A program made the translations under genes and the position numbers. Positions 11,328 to 21,454 of a stretch of DNA of 64,000 nucleotides are shown in pieces (position 1 is the stretch's first letter; each line of letters opens with the position of its first letter). The stretch spans positions 62,001 through 126,000 of the forward strand of contig JAOWBW010001589.1 of the NCBI GenBank assembly GCA_026119855.1, given 5' to 3'. This stretch comes from Campanula takesimana (taxonomy: Eukaryota > Streptophyta > Magnoliopsida > Asterales > Campanulaceae). The notes beneath the pieces are model-generated. The model worked only from the letters and a program-made list of their open reading frames with translations, did not search any database and was not told where the DNA came from.

Positions 11328-11531
11328 TATCATAATGAAAATGACTTAAACCAAACAGCGAATTTTTTTTATTTGTTTTTTCAAAGAACGAAATTATTTC
11401 ATTTCGGATATCATTATTTCTCATTAAATTTACATTACAAAAATTCAAAACAAAGAGTAAAATAATTATACACTCACTCAAAGGTCCCATACCATTCATT
11501 TCAAGAGAGACCCGAATTACTAACCCACCCA

Positions 11532-12818
11532 TCAAGGAATTACCGGCCCCAACTCTTTACACTCCATTAAAGTCTTCTGTGACCCACCTTCACAAAAGAA
11601 GAAACTTACCGGGCACCGGTACAAACAGTTATCACCCAACTGAACCGATACCGACCCGGGTCTCAACTGCAATAAAGGACCCGGTATAAGTCCGAACAAG
11701 TAATTCCCTCCTAACAACAACCTCTGAAATGGAGCCACAGCTTGACCCTGACCCGAACCCGGAATCATTGCTGCCTTTGTGGCGTATTCGGGCGGTATCA
11801 TACCCGTTAACTTGTTGTTTTGGAGGGATAAAGCGGATAGCTTTGGCATCAAACCCATGAACCCGGGTATTAACCCGCTAAGCTCGTTGTTGCTCAAGTC
11901 AAGAGCTATGAGTTCGGATCTTTGACCCCAGTTTGCGGGAACTTGAACCGACCAGAACTGGTTGTACGATAGGGTTAATTGTTCGAGTGACGGGTGGTTG
12001 AATAGACCCGACGGGACTGACCCACTGAGTCGGTTGTGACTCAGGTCGAGTACTTGTAGATAAACTGAGTTCACTAAACTCGCCGGGACGTTTCCTTCTA
12101 TTTGGTTGTTTCTCAGGGAGAGCTCGATTAAGGAGGGGGAGAATTTAGCCGGGAGTTCGCCGGATAATGAATTTCCGCTGGCGTCGAGGAAGTTGAGGTT
12201 ACTGAGTTGACTCAGATCAGGAAACGACCCGGTGAGTTGGTTGCCTTGGAACTCGAGCCTTTTTAAATTCTTCAGACCGTTGAGACTTGATGGGATTGTT
12301 CCCCACAGGCGGTTGTTGTCGAGGTAAAGCTCTTCAAGATATGGCAGAGAACCCAACGAGTCCGGCACCGAGTCGGTGAATAAATTGCTGGATAAGCTGA
12401 GTCGTGTTAACCGAGTCAAGCGCGAGAACGAGCCGGGAATCGGACCGGAAAAGAAATTGTTGGAGAGCTGTAGAGATTGAAGGTAAGGGAGGTTCCAGGA
12501 GGTGGAATTGAGTGAACCGGAGTAACCAGCCTGGTCGAGGGTGAGTTCGGTAACTCGCTTGTATTTTGAGCTAACAGCATCGCAGCGGATGCCACAGGTG
12601 AATTTCTCGCCGGAAAGACTGTCGCAGGGGTCGACGGAGAAGTCCCAGGAGCTCAAACAAGAACCCGGAGTGATTGAATTGGGGTTTAATCCGTTCTTGA
12701 ACTGCTTCAAAACCCTAATATCTTGCCAATGAGTGATTGCATACCCATAAAGCAGGAGCTCTGAAATTGCAATAAAAACAAGGAGATACGAGTAAAGATT
12801 GAAATGGAGAGTACCCAT
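11532..12818 (-). CDS. secreted leucine-rich repeat protein
   Basis: An intact single-exon gene of 428 residues. I chose the ATG at 12818 because a hydrophobic signal peptide (LYSYLLVFIAISELLLYG) follows at once; the open frame upstream to 13058 has no ATG. Residues 45-80 hold an LRR N-cap with the cysteine pattern CDSLSG...CGIRC. About ten plant-type repeats follow, of the kind LxxLxLSNNxFSGPIP (for example YLQVLDLSHNRLSGSVP). A C-terminal cap has CLYRCPVSFFFC. There is no membrane segment and no kinase, so it is predicted to be secreted to the cell wall. It resembles the plant family of short LRR proteins related to receptor-like proteins. Ligand and role are unknown. Part of the reading is known family structure; the function is inference. 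Confidence 0.9.
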   Translation of the reverse strand: MGTLHFNLYSYLLVFIAISELLLYGYAITHWQDIRVLKQFKNGLNPNSITPGSCLSSWDFSVDPCDSLSGEKFTCGIRCDAVSSKYKRVTELTLDQAGYSGSLNSTSWNLPYLQSLQLSNNFFSGPIPGSFSRLTRLTRLSLSSNLFTDSVPDSLGSLPYLEELYLDNNRLWGTIPSSLNGLKNLKRLEFQGNQLTGSFPDLSQLSNLNFLDASGNSLSGELPAKFSPSLIELSLRNNQIEGNVPASLVNSVYLQVLDLSHNRLSGSVPSGLFNHPSLEQLTLSYNQFWSVQVPANWGQRSELIALDLSNNELSGLIPGFMGLMPKLSALSLQNNKLTGMIPPEYATKAAMIPGSGQGQAVAPFQRLLLGGNYLFGLIPGPLLQLRPGSVSVQLGDNCLYRCPVSFFFCEGGSQKTLMECKELGPVIP

Positions 12819-13121
12819 TTGGTTAATTTGCAGTAATTGTATCGGCTGATTGCAATACTGAATTGATGAATCAAGAAACAGGGTATACACAGAGAGAGAA
12901 GATGAGAAAGAGAAATTGAATTGGCTATATTCGAATTGGATTCGAAATAGATTGAGGAGAGAGAGGGGAAAGGAAAGGGGTTTAAATGGAAAATTAAACT
13001 TTTGAGTGGGGAGTGGGACTGATGGTGAGTGATGATGGAGTGCTTTTTCACGGGGCAAGTTTGTCAGAAACTAATGTTGTAAGCTTTAATTTTGCTTATG
13101 TTTTCTTCTGAGTGAATTGAT

Positions 13122-13131
13122 TTTATATAGA
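13122..13131 (-). promoter_or_regulatory. TATA box of the LRR protein gene
   Basis: On the minus strand CTATATAAAA lies about 305 bases upstream of the ATG at 12818, with a GA-dinucleotide tract (13159-13177) upstream of it. The transcription start would fall near 13095. Assignment is from motif and position only. Confidence 0.5.
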
Positions 13132-13139
13132 AAGTGAGT

Positions 13140-13550
13140 ACAGTATAGGTATGGGGATGGAGAGAGAGAGAGAGAGGTTTGAGAGAGGCAATGGCTAGGC
13201 TGTATATGTTGTATCTATCTCTTGATACTCATAAATGCTAACAAGGGCAGGCCCAACAACTTGAATAATTGAGCATCTGGGCCCTTTGATTTCTTCTTCA
13301 TCTTCTTCTTCTAAAGATAAATCAGAGCTTCTTTTATCTTTTTTTTTTTTTTTTTTGATGAATCTGTATTTATGTTAATTTAGTGTTAGGTGTGTAACCA
13401 TCAATTGCTGTCAGAGAGCTGAGATATTTAGTCATATGATCCTTGACTATAAATTGATTACTTGCAACGTTCACTGACTTTGTGTTAATTAAGGCTTGGC
13501 TTCAAATGGTTTGATTCCATCTCAATTCTTAAACAATCTCCAAATACATA
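13140..13550. other. upstream region of the LRR gene
   Basis: It holds a short GA microsatellite (13159-13177) and a poly-T tract (13340-13358). Nothing else was recognised. Confidence 0.5.
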
Positions 13551-13773
13551 CTCCCTCTGTCTCATACTTATTTCTATCTAACAGGATTGGGCATGGATTA
13601 AAAAAATATGTTCGAAAAGTAAGTATTGTGAATGGGTAGGAGAGAGAATATAAGTTAGTGAATAGTTGTTGTGCGTGGATATGAGAGAAAAAAAATGAAC
13701 ATTTTGAGTAAGTAAGAATAAGTGTTGACGCCCAAAATGAAAATAAGTAGCGATAAGTATGAGACGGATGAAG
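13551..13773. mobile_element. Stowaway-type MITE
   Basis: Inverted ends CTCCCTCTGTCTCATACTTA and, on the minus strand from the right, CTTCATCCGTCTCATACTTA, each flanked by TA. Confidence 0.75.
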
Positions 13774-13800
13774 TATTAATAAACTCACAATTAACAAGTA

Positions 13801-13999
13801 CTCCATATGTCCCATTTTAAGAGTCAAAAACCTAAAATCGAAAGTGGGTCCTACGTATCATACTCACAACAATTATCCACTAACTCTTCTCTACCCCACT
13901 TTCTCCCTCCTACCCAACTATCAACTCTCAGAACACATCACATTTTCCTTAATTCTTACACCCACATATTTGTTAACTCTTAAAATGGGACAGATGAAA
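13801..13999. mobile_element. Stowaway-type MITE
   Basis: Inverted ends CTCCATATGTCCCATTTTAA and, from the right, TTTCATCTGTCCCATTTTAA, flanked by TA. It sits only 27 bases from the previous MITE. Confidence 0.75.
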
Positions 14000-14391
14000 T
14001 ATGTTAAACTCAGGTTAATGCAGGCTGATAAGTGAACATGGCCTACGCTCTTAATACGGGTAGTCGAGTTTATTGCAAAACTGGCATGCGTACTTTCATT
14101 TAATTTCAATTTGACACGCAAACTTTGGAAACATCAAATGTGGGTTGCGTACTTAAATTTTCAAAATTTTGAGACAGCTTTTTTAACCCCCGGTTAAAAA
14201 CATAACGGGACATTCCAAAAAACTATCCATTCGTCAATTTTTTGTAATATACGTTATTTTTTTAATTGGTGTTAAGTTTGTTAAGTTACTATTTTTTTGA
14301 ATCAAACTTGAAACTACCCCGCCATCACCACCACTATTTAAAACCAAAAGAAAAACCTAAAATCAAAATCCACAACTATTTGCAGGCAACA

Positions 14392-14747
14392 ATGGCGGGC
14401 GTCACTCTCAAACCCACAGCACCACTCTCCCTACCTTGGAAAACTCGCCTCCTCCTTTCTCTCCTCACCGCCGTCACCAAGGCCGCTTATCGCAGCGACG
14501 GTACCATCAACCGCCGCCTCCTCGTTTCTTCGCAGGAAGAGCACCTCCTAACTCCAAACCGGTGAAAGGCGTCAAAACCGCCGACGTTACCGTCGATCCT
14601 TCCAGAAACCTCTGGTATCGCATCTTCATCCCCGCTCAATCCACCACCAACAATCGTCCTCTCCCTGTCATCGTGTTCTTCCACGTTGGCGGTTTCGTCC
14701 ACATGAGCGCCGATGATTTCGTTTATGACCTGTTTGCCGCCGATTAG
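14392..14747 (+). pseudogene. carboxylesterase (CXE-type alpha/beta hydrolase) N-terminal fragment
   Basis: The frame from the ATG at 14392 reads LPWKTRLLLSLLTAVTKAAY and SDGTINRRLL. A frameshift around 14525-14545 then moves the match into another frame with GVKTADVTVDPSRNLWYRIF and LPVIVFFH, ending at a stop at 14745-14747. This is the N-terminal third of the plant CXE/GID1-like esterase family. The oxyanion-hole motif HGGG reads HVGG here, and the catalytic Ser, Asp and His lie in the missing part. It cannot be an active esterase. It is wholly inside the MULE inverted repeats, so it was captured rather than native. Confidence 0.85.
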
Positions 14748-14753
14748 CTTGTC

Positions 14754-15105
14754 CAGATTGTGGTTTGAAGTTGGATTTTGGTTCCTTGTGTTTCGAAATC
14801 AGATCTGGGTTTTGGAGGTTTTTTATTTTGATTTTTTGTTTTTCTTTTGGTTTTGAATTTGCAGGAAAACAACAATGGATTTTGGCCAGATTGTGGTTTG
14901 AAGTTGGATTTTGGTTCCTTGTGTTTCGAAATCGGATCTGGGTTTTGGAGGTTTTGATTTTGATTTTGATTTTTTCTGGGGAAGGCTAGCAATTATTGAG
15001 ATTGGTAGCCCAGATTGTGGTTTGAAGTTGGATTTTGGTTTCTTGTGTTTCGAAATCGGATCTGGGTTTGGGGGGTTTTTGATTTTCAATTTTTTGTTTT
15101 GAATA
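14754..15105 (+). repeat. tandem repeat, three units of about 124-133 bp
   Basis: Units begin CAGATTGTGGTTTGAAGTTG at 14754, 14887 and 15011 and continue TTTCGAAATCNGATCTGGGTTT. They are intron-like (T-rich with GATTTTGATTTTG) and lie between the esterase fragment and the right MULE terminus. Confidence 0.85.
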
Positions 15106-15399
15106 CGCTTAGTTAACTCAGATCTAGTGGTGGCATTAATGGCTAGTGGTGGTGATGGCCGGGTAGTTTGATTCAAAAAAATAGAAACTTAACGCCAGTT
15201 AAAAAAATAACGTGTATTACAAAAAATTGACGAATGGATAGTTTTTTGGAATGTCTCGTTATGTTTTTAACCGGGCGTTAAAAAAGCTGTCTCAAAATTT
15301 TGAAAATGAAAGTACGCAACCCACATTTGATGTTTCCAAAGTTTGCGAGTCAAATTGAAAATAAATGAAAGTACGCATGTCAGTTTTGCAATAAACTCA

Positions 15400-16255
15400 T
15401 TTGGACACTTTTCTCCTTAAAATGATCTCCAGGCACTCTCTACGAGTCATCTTCTATTTGAGCCAATTTCTACAACCCCGGCTTGAGTACAATTGCCTGT
15501 GTCAAATGCCAAATCAAAGTAGTTATTGTCATTTAATTTAGCCAAACAGATGGTTCCTTATGTGCAATTTAAACACATAGTGGTCGGATAACCATCCTCT
15601 ATCACGTTAACGTTCTATCGGACTGAGTCTCCAATCAAGCCGTGACACGTGGCACCGATGCACGATAAGATGCAGCCGCGCCTTGGTACATGAGGAGTAC
15701 TCTCCTACATGCAAGGTTGCTAACTTTATAAACTTTCTGTATAGCAAGTCAAATTCGTCCTAACTCATATGAGATCAAAACTTTCTTATTACTAATGGGT
15801 CAAATATTATTCCGTTAAAAGTGATCGCACATGATAAATCTAGAATATTGCCTTGACTGCTTTTTAGTGTGTAAAGCAAAGGTATGGGAAATGGATTTTC
15901 TACATGATGGACTAGTAAAATAACCAAAATTTAACAAGGAAAAGAGGGTGGGGATGCAATTGAGTTTATTTAATTCTACACGCTACACAAGGTTATTTAT
16001 TCACTCATCTCACAAGCTCACCCGCATACTGCCATTAAAACAACAAAATGCTTGTTGCAACAGTTCTCAATAAATTATTTATTTAGAGGTATTTTCAAGT
16101 TATACGTCGTTCAACTGAAAACTGCACTAATTTTCTTGCTCCTATAATGAAAATCTTCTATTCAAAATGAAATTAGGCTCTATCTTTTATCTATTTACTC
16201 CCTTGCCTCATAATAAATTTCTCAATTAACTTGTCAACATTTTTAGCAAACATGT
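15400..16255. other. spacer without recognised features
   Basis: No gene or bounded element. One ACACGTGGC (G-box/ABRE-like) occurs near 15647, without a gene beside it. Confidence 0.5.
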
Positions 16256-16661
16256 TTTATTTGTTCGAGCTCAGCTCGTTTGAGCTCGACTCGATAAGCT
16301 CGTTGACATGTAAAGTTTTTTTCCCGATCTGCTCGTATTTGGCTCGTTGAGCTCGAATTATTATTAGTATTGTAATAAATACACATATAATATATGTATG
16401 TACATAATGATACACAAGCTCGAGCTCGATAAGCTCGAACTCGAGTTCGTCTGACTTCAAATATTTCAAAAAAAAAAGAAGAAGGTTCAAGCTCGAGCTC
16501 GGCCCGTTAAAACTCGAGTTCGAGCGGCTCGCAAAAAGCTTGCGAACGGCTCGAAACTCGATTCAAGTCGAGCTGGAACGATCAAACTGGGCTCGAGCTC
16601 GATAATTTGTAAACGAGCTCGAGCTCAAAACTTCGACTCGGGCGGCTCGTTTACAGCCCTA
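16256..16661. repeat. GAGCTCG-rich hAT-like MITE, left end truncated
   Basis: Dense GAGCTCGA/TCGAGCTC phrases occur in both orientations. The right end GGCTCGTTTACAGCCCTA is typical of a widespread plant MITE type whose ends read TAGGGCTGTAAACGAGC. The matching left end is missing, so boundaries are approximate. Confidence 0.55.
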
Positions 16662-16902
16662 TTAAAACCGAAGCTTCGTCAAATCAAAGTACGAGGGTTT
16701 AAAATGTCGATAACCCTAAATTATTCCAAGAGTAACCTAAAATAATACTAGCAAAACGTGGCAGTGATAGTGTATTCACAAAATAAAGTTGGCTAAAGGA
16801 AAGAAACCCCATTATTTTTGGACCTTCAAGTTGCTTTAGAAACAAAAAAGTGAGGCCTTACGCTTTAGGCAAAGCCAACACCATATCCTGTTAATATAAT
16901 AA

Positions 16903-17413
16903 GGCTCCGTTTGTTTCACGTAAAATAACTTTCGGAAAATGTTTTCCCCATTTTTCGGTGTTTGTTACGCACCAAAAAATGAGGAAAATATTTTCCGAAA
17001 AATGGTTTTCCGTTTTTTCTAAGTAAAATGACTTACGGATTTTTACTAAGTAAATCATTTCCGAAAAATATTAACTCTCTCACTCACACCCAACTCTCCA
17101 TAAAACCCCACCCTACCCACTACACCTCTAACACCACCCTCTTCATCCATCCTATCCACCACCCCAACTACCCCAGCACCCACCCCACCCCAACCTACCC
17201 CACCACACCAAAAAAAAAAAAAAAAACTTTTCACTCATATTAAAAAAAAAATGAATATCTCCACCACCCCCAACTACCCCAGCACCGACCCCACCCCCAC
17301 CCTACCCCACCACCCTACCCACCAAAAAAAAAAAAAACTTCTTTTCACTCGTATTAAAAAAAAATGAACATCTCCACCACCCTCAACTATCCTAGCACCC
17401 CAACCATCCCCCA

Positions 17414-17455
<42 letters not shown>

Positions 17456-18119
17456 TCTTTTCACTCATATTTTTTTTTAAAAAATGAACACCTCCACCCC
17501 CAACTACCCTACTACCCCCACCCTACCCCACCACCCCACCCCACCCCCCAAAAAAAAAAAAAAAAAAAAAAATCACTCATATTAAAATTATTTTTGAACA
17601 CCTCCCCCGCTCCCCACTACCCCACCCCTACCCCCACCACCCACCCCCACCCCTACCCCACCCCTCACCCTACCCACCCCCACCATTTTTTTTTACTCTT
17701 ATTAAACTTATTTTTTAACACTCCCACATTCGCGCTCCCTACCCCCACTACCCCATCACCCCTACCACCTACCCCCACCCCACCCACCCACCCCCCCAAA
17801 AAAATAAAAAAAATTACTCATATTAAAATTATTTTGAACACCTCCCCCACCACCACAACCACCCACCCACCCCAACCCAAAATCTCCACCCACATTCAAT
17901 TTTTTTCTCATAATAATTTTTTTCCTCATAATAATTTTTTCCTCATATTAAATTATTATTATTTTCATATGAAAATATTTTTCGGAAAACATTTTCCTTA
18001 AATTTACCAAACAACCAAAAACATGTTTATATCATTTTCCGAAAAATATTTTCATTTTCCGAAAAACATTTTACGGGAAATCATTTTCCGAAAATTGTTT
18101 ACGCGAAACAAACGGAGCC
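16903..18119. mobile_element. PIF/Harbinger-like non-autonomous element with internal array, 1217 bp
   Basis: Inverted ends GGCTCCGTTTGTTTCACGTA and, from the right, GGCTCCGTTTGTTTCGCGTA continue into CGGAAAATG phrases. A 3-bp duplication TAA (16900-16902 and 18120-18122) fits PIF/Harbinger. The centre (17090-17930) is a tandem array, not a gene. A truncated relative lies at 54490-54890. Confidence 0.8.
17225..17930 (+). repeat. tandem array, period about 112-121 bp
   Basis: The phrase TCACTCATATTAAAA (or close variant) recurs at 17231, 17345, 17461, 17573, 17693 and 17814. Each is followed by GAACACCTCC, a CCCCACC-rich block and a poly-A tract. There are about six imperfect units. Long frames through it (for example 17594-18001) are repeats of Pro, Thr and His and are not genes. 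Confidence 0.85.
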
Positions 18120-18122
18120 TAA

Positions 18123-18493
18123 GTGATCAAATGAACATAGCCAACAACTTCTTTTAAGTCAAACACAAGTCAGGAATGACCACCCTCCCGTGAATAAAGG
18201 GTGTTTGCAACTACTGTTTAACCTCTTTCTATGCACAAGTTTGGGGTTTTCTGGCTTCCGCACTTCTTTTCTCTTGTAACTTTTTTTATTTTTTTTTTCT
18301 GTTGCAGCGCATGCAGAATAAATGTGGGACCTACCACAGATTCCTCAACCCAAATAATTCTTGCCTCAATCTAAAAAGAGACCGACATGGCTCCATCTTG
18401 AAAAACGTCACCCTCCTTCAGATTTTGGGGGTCAACTTAATAAAATTTTGACAATATTTTACAAACATTTATTTATCTTTATAAAGTTTTAAA
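18123..18493. other. spacer
   Basis: No feature recognised. Confidence 0.5.
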
Positions 18494-18502
18494 AATTATA
18501 AT

Positions 18503-19743
18503 GGGCAAATTGCAAATTAGTTACCTGAGTTTGTCGTCAAGTTTCAATTAGTTACCCAGTTTGTGTTTCGGTCAATTTAGTTATTGAATTTGTCTTTTTG
18601 TTACAATTAGGTGTAAAATCCGTTTGTTAGTCAAGAAACTAACTGAAGCATGCTCATGTGCAACTCACATGACACACTTGGAGGGCATTTTTGTCTTTCA
18701 ACCCCAATTTGACCGTAAATGCAGGAAAATGACGGATCATCCCCCACCCCACAATTAAGAACAGTGTCGGATTCGGTTCGTGCTCGGTCCCCGCCCCTAC
18801 CCCCCACATCCACTGCTCTTTAATTACAGTTCATCCAAACTTCGTCTCTCTTTCTCTCTCCAGAAAAAATTTCCTCAGAAGGAGGAGTGAGAAACAGGTA
18901 CCCCAAGCTACGTTGCTTTCGCAGTACTTCAAAATGGTTGTGAACTGAGAAATACAACTTTTAGATTGACCGCCATTGAAACCGGAAATACTCACCTCGG
19001 TACTCGTGAATTTGGTGTAGCTGTCGCTTGAAGGTGGCTAAGAAAGTAGAAGTACCAATTTGTACCTTTGAATTTTTCTCCATTGACAATCTTCATCTTC
19101 CCAGTGTTGAAAAATTGGAATTAGAAATTAAATCACCCAAATTTTGGTTTCGACGTTGATTTTGGAATGGAATTGGGATTGAGTTCAGATCCGTAACTTA
19201 CGGTGGGGTGATGAAATGGAAGAAGTAGGAGTTGAATCGCTTCAATTCGGCGAAGGTATGCAGGCACAGGTGGAAACAGGCGGTTCCAGTTTCACTTCGC
19301 TACTCGGATTGCCGGCGAATCAAGCGGTGAAGCTATTGCACTCGCCGGAAACGGGGACGAAATCGGAGGCGTCTACAGCATTATGCGGGGACGGTTTCCT
19401 TTACGCTCCACCGGCGTTTCCGTCGGACATGGACTTAATTGAGAGAGCATCGAACTACGCCACCGTCTTTGCCGCCGCAGCAACGGACACCTCTCCGAGT
19501 TCAGTTCCTGTGAAACTAGGGTTTATGCTTTAGTCAAATTGGGGTTGAAAGACAAAAATGCCCTCCAAGTGTGTCCTGTGAGTTGCACATGAGCATTCTT
19601 CAGTTAGTTTTTTGACGAACAAACGGATTTTACACCTAATTGTAACAAAAAGACAAATTCAATAACTAAATTGACCGAAACACAAACTGGGTAACTAATT
19701 GAAACTTGACGACAAACTCAGGTAACTAATTTGCAATTTGCCC
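18503..19743. mobile_element. family-II MULE carrying a bHLH first exon (Pack-MULE), 1241 bp
   Basis: Inverted terminal repeats of about 217 bases (18503-18719 and 19527-19743) start GGGCAAATTGCAAATTAGTT and differ at only about five positions by eye. A perfect 9-bp target duplication AATTATAAT flanks it (18494-18502 and 19744-19752), the Mutator signature. Between the repeats lie about 800 bases of gene-derived sequence with a 5' leader and a coding exon of a bHLH factor. The near-identical repeats suggest a recent insertion. No transposase is present, so movement depended on a source elsewhere. Confidence 0.92.
19216..19533 (+). pseudogene. bHLH transcription factor N-terminal exon, captured
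   Basis: An open frame of 105 residues begins at an ATG with a leader upstream. Blocks SSFTSLLGLPANQAVKLLHS and FPSDMDLIERAS resemble the N-terminal exon of plant bHLH48/bHLH60-like proteins as I remember them. The DNA-binding basic helix-loop-helix is absent, and the stop lies exactly at the inner edge of the right MULE repeat. If transcribed it would give a short protein without DNA-binding ability. Family assignment is moderate; capture by the MULE is clear from the boundaries. Confidence 0.7.
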
Positions 19744-19782
19744 AATTATAATTGACGAACTTCAAATAGTAGTTCTCAATTA

Positions 19783-20041
19783 CTCCCTCTGTCCCTAAAT
19801 GAGTGTCCATTTTCAAGAAATCTTTGTCCCTAAATGAGTGTCTTTTTTGAACATAACTTTCTCCCTAAACGTTTTTTTTTCAAAAAAAAAATCACCGGTT
19901 TCTTTATACGTGCAAAACTAAAGGTTTGGAAAGGAGATTACAAGATTATATATGAATCGTTGTTACCAAATTGTTCAAAAAGTTGAGATTTTCAGTGTCC
20001 CTTAAAATGAAATTTGGACACTCATTTAGAGACGGAGGGAG
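19783..20041. mobile_element. Stowaway-type MITE
   Basis: CTCCCTCTGTCCCTAAATGA and, from the right, CTCCCTCCGTCTCTAAATGA are inverted, flanked by TA. It sits 30 bases beyond the family-II MULE target duplication. Confidence 0.85.
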
Positions 20042-20890
20042 TACAATTTTTAGAGTTTCGTGTAAACAGTGACAAGGTCATAAACAGAAAAAAAAAAAAA
20101 ACACTCTAGCAAAAAGGAGATATAATCACAGGCCTCAAATCCGGAACACCAATGTGTTGTGTATTCAATAACTTGTAAATTTGAAGTATGGCATTTAAAA
20201 ATCCTCTTCTTTCTTCCGTCTCAAAATAAATTTCTATTTTTGAGACGCACCAAATATCCACCCAGGAAATACACATTTAAAGCAACAAGGCAACAATAAT
20301 CTCTGTTGGGACTTGAAAACAGAACAGAGCACATGGGACTGAATAAAAAACTAATCATAAAGATACTTTTACATGATATTCATGAAACTCCACTACCTAT
20401 ATGATGCATAAAAACTGCATATGTATCTTTGTCAGGGGAGAATATATCTTTCTTACGACCGATGATGATTATCACCCGAAATTAGTGTACTGGACAAAAA
20501 GTAAGAGATGCCGGTACGGAGTGGAGGAACACCCAAGGAAAATGGTAAAGCCAACAATAAGAAAGACAATCCTATTGCATTTAGCTTTGCACTAATATGC
20601 TGAGTGGCACAAGTTCACCGACATGGAAATTAGGAAAATAACCTTAATATCTGGCTCCCAAAAAAGTTATTATTATTTTTTTTTTTTTTCAAAATATGGG
20701 GAAATTGGAAGCCACAGAGTAACGAAGACCAATAGGATAAGTAAAGCATCACAAGTAACTTTGATAATCAGTGGTTATACAAAACTCACTTATCAGTGTC
20801 AACAATTCATCACTTACTCCACTTCCCTGTATCCTTCTTGCAACTCATGTTGACACTATCACATTTCCCTACGCACCAGCAAAGAAATTA
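20042..20890. other. spacer, 3' side of the MCRS1 homologue
   Basis: A Stowaway remnant (20210-20250, CCGTCTCAAAATAAATTTC) was seen. No gene. Confidence 0.5.
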
Positions 20891-21148
20891 CTCCCTCTGT
20901 CCCAGAAAAATAGTCTCATTTTGACTTTTTATGGTCAACAAAAATGAACTTTGACCAACCATTGGTGACAATCTAATCATTCTAATCAAATTCTAAAATT
21001 TGTAATTGATAAATCATTAAGTGATTTATCAATAACATTTTTTTAGAATTTCATTGTGATCATCAAATTGACACTAATGTTTGGTCAAAGTTTAGTTTTG
21101 TTGACTATAAAAAGTCAAAATGAGACTATCTTTCTGGGACAGAGGGAG
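20891..21148. mobile_element. Stowaway-type MITE, complete, 258 bp
   Basis: The inverted ends CTCCCTCTGTCCCAGAAAAA and, from the right, CTCCCTCTGTCCCAGAAAGA continue inward (GACTTTTTATGGTCAAC). TA lies on both sides. The same family as the partial copy at 6140-6277. Confidence 0.9.
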
Positions 21149-21454
21149 TATATCTCAAGCGGGCAAACATAATAAAAAATAATGTGTAGGTGTGTGTGTG
21201 TGTGTACTTTCATGTGTATGGGAGTGATGCTTTTCGTGTGTGAGAAGCTGCAGCTGCAGCAGCAGCAGCAACAGAAATGTGCCTTTGGAAACTGAATAAT
21301 GAAATAACTGTGAACTTATCTACACGCACTATTTTATGAGTAATATATATAGATGTCACGGATAATAAAGAGATTTATTAACTATAGAAACCACAGATAA
21401 TTTACCTAATCAATCTAGATAGCAGAAGGAACGGCTACAATACCATCCATCGGT

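Larger units (their letters stand above)
14065..15399. mobile_element. family-I MULE carrying a carboxylesterase fragment (Pack-MULE), 1335 bp
   Basis: The left terminus starts CGAGTTTATTGCAAAACTG and the right end, read on the minus strand, starts (T)GAGTTTATTGCAAAACTG. The inverted match runs about 215 bases (14065-14285 against 15184-15399), including GCGTACTTTCATT and AACGGGACATTCCAAAAAAC. The interior holds a plant carboxylesterase fragment (14392-14747) and a tandem repeat (14754-15105). No convincing 9-bp duplication is visible here (ACGGGTAGT against TTTGGACAC), so the flanks have changed, unlike the sister copy at 52062-53292. Confidence 0.8.

Noticed and set aside
12819..13058. N-terminal extension of the LRR protein frame by 80 codons
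   Set aside because: No ATG in the extension; the signal peptide follows directly after the ATG at 12818.
14744..15176. Lys/Asn/Pro-rich frames on the minus strand
   Set aside because: Shadows of the T-rich tandem repeat in the MULE.
14056..15408. 9-bp target duplication for the carboxylesterase MULE
   Set aside because: ACGGGTAGT and TTTGGACAC do not match; not claimed.
17594..18001. 135-codon open frame
   Set aside because: Made only of Pro/Thr/His repeats from the C-rich tandem array inside a transposon.
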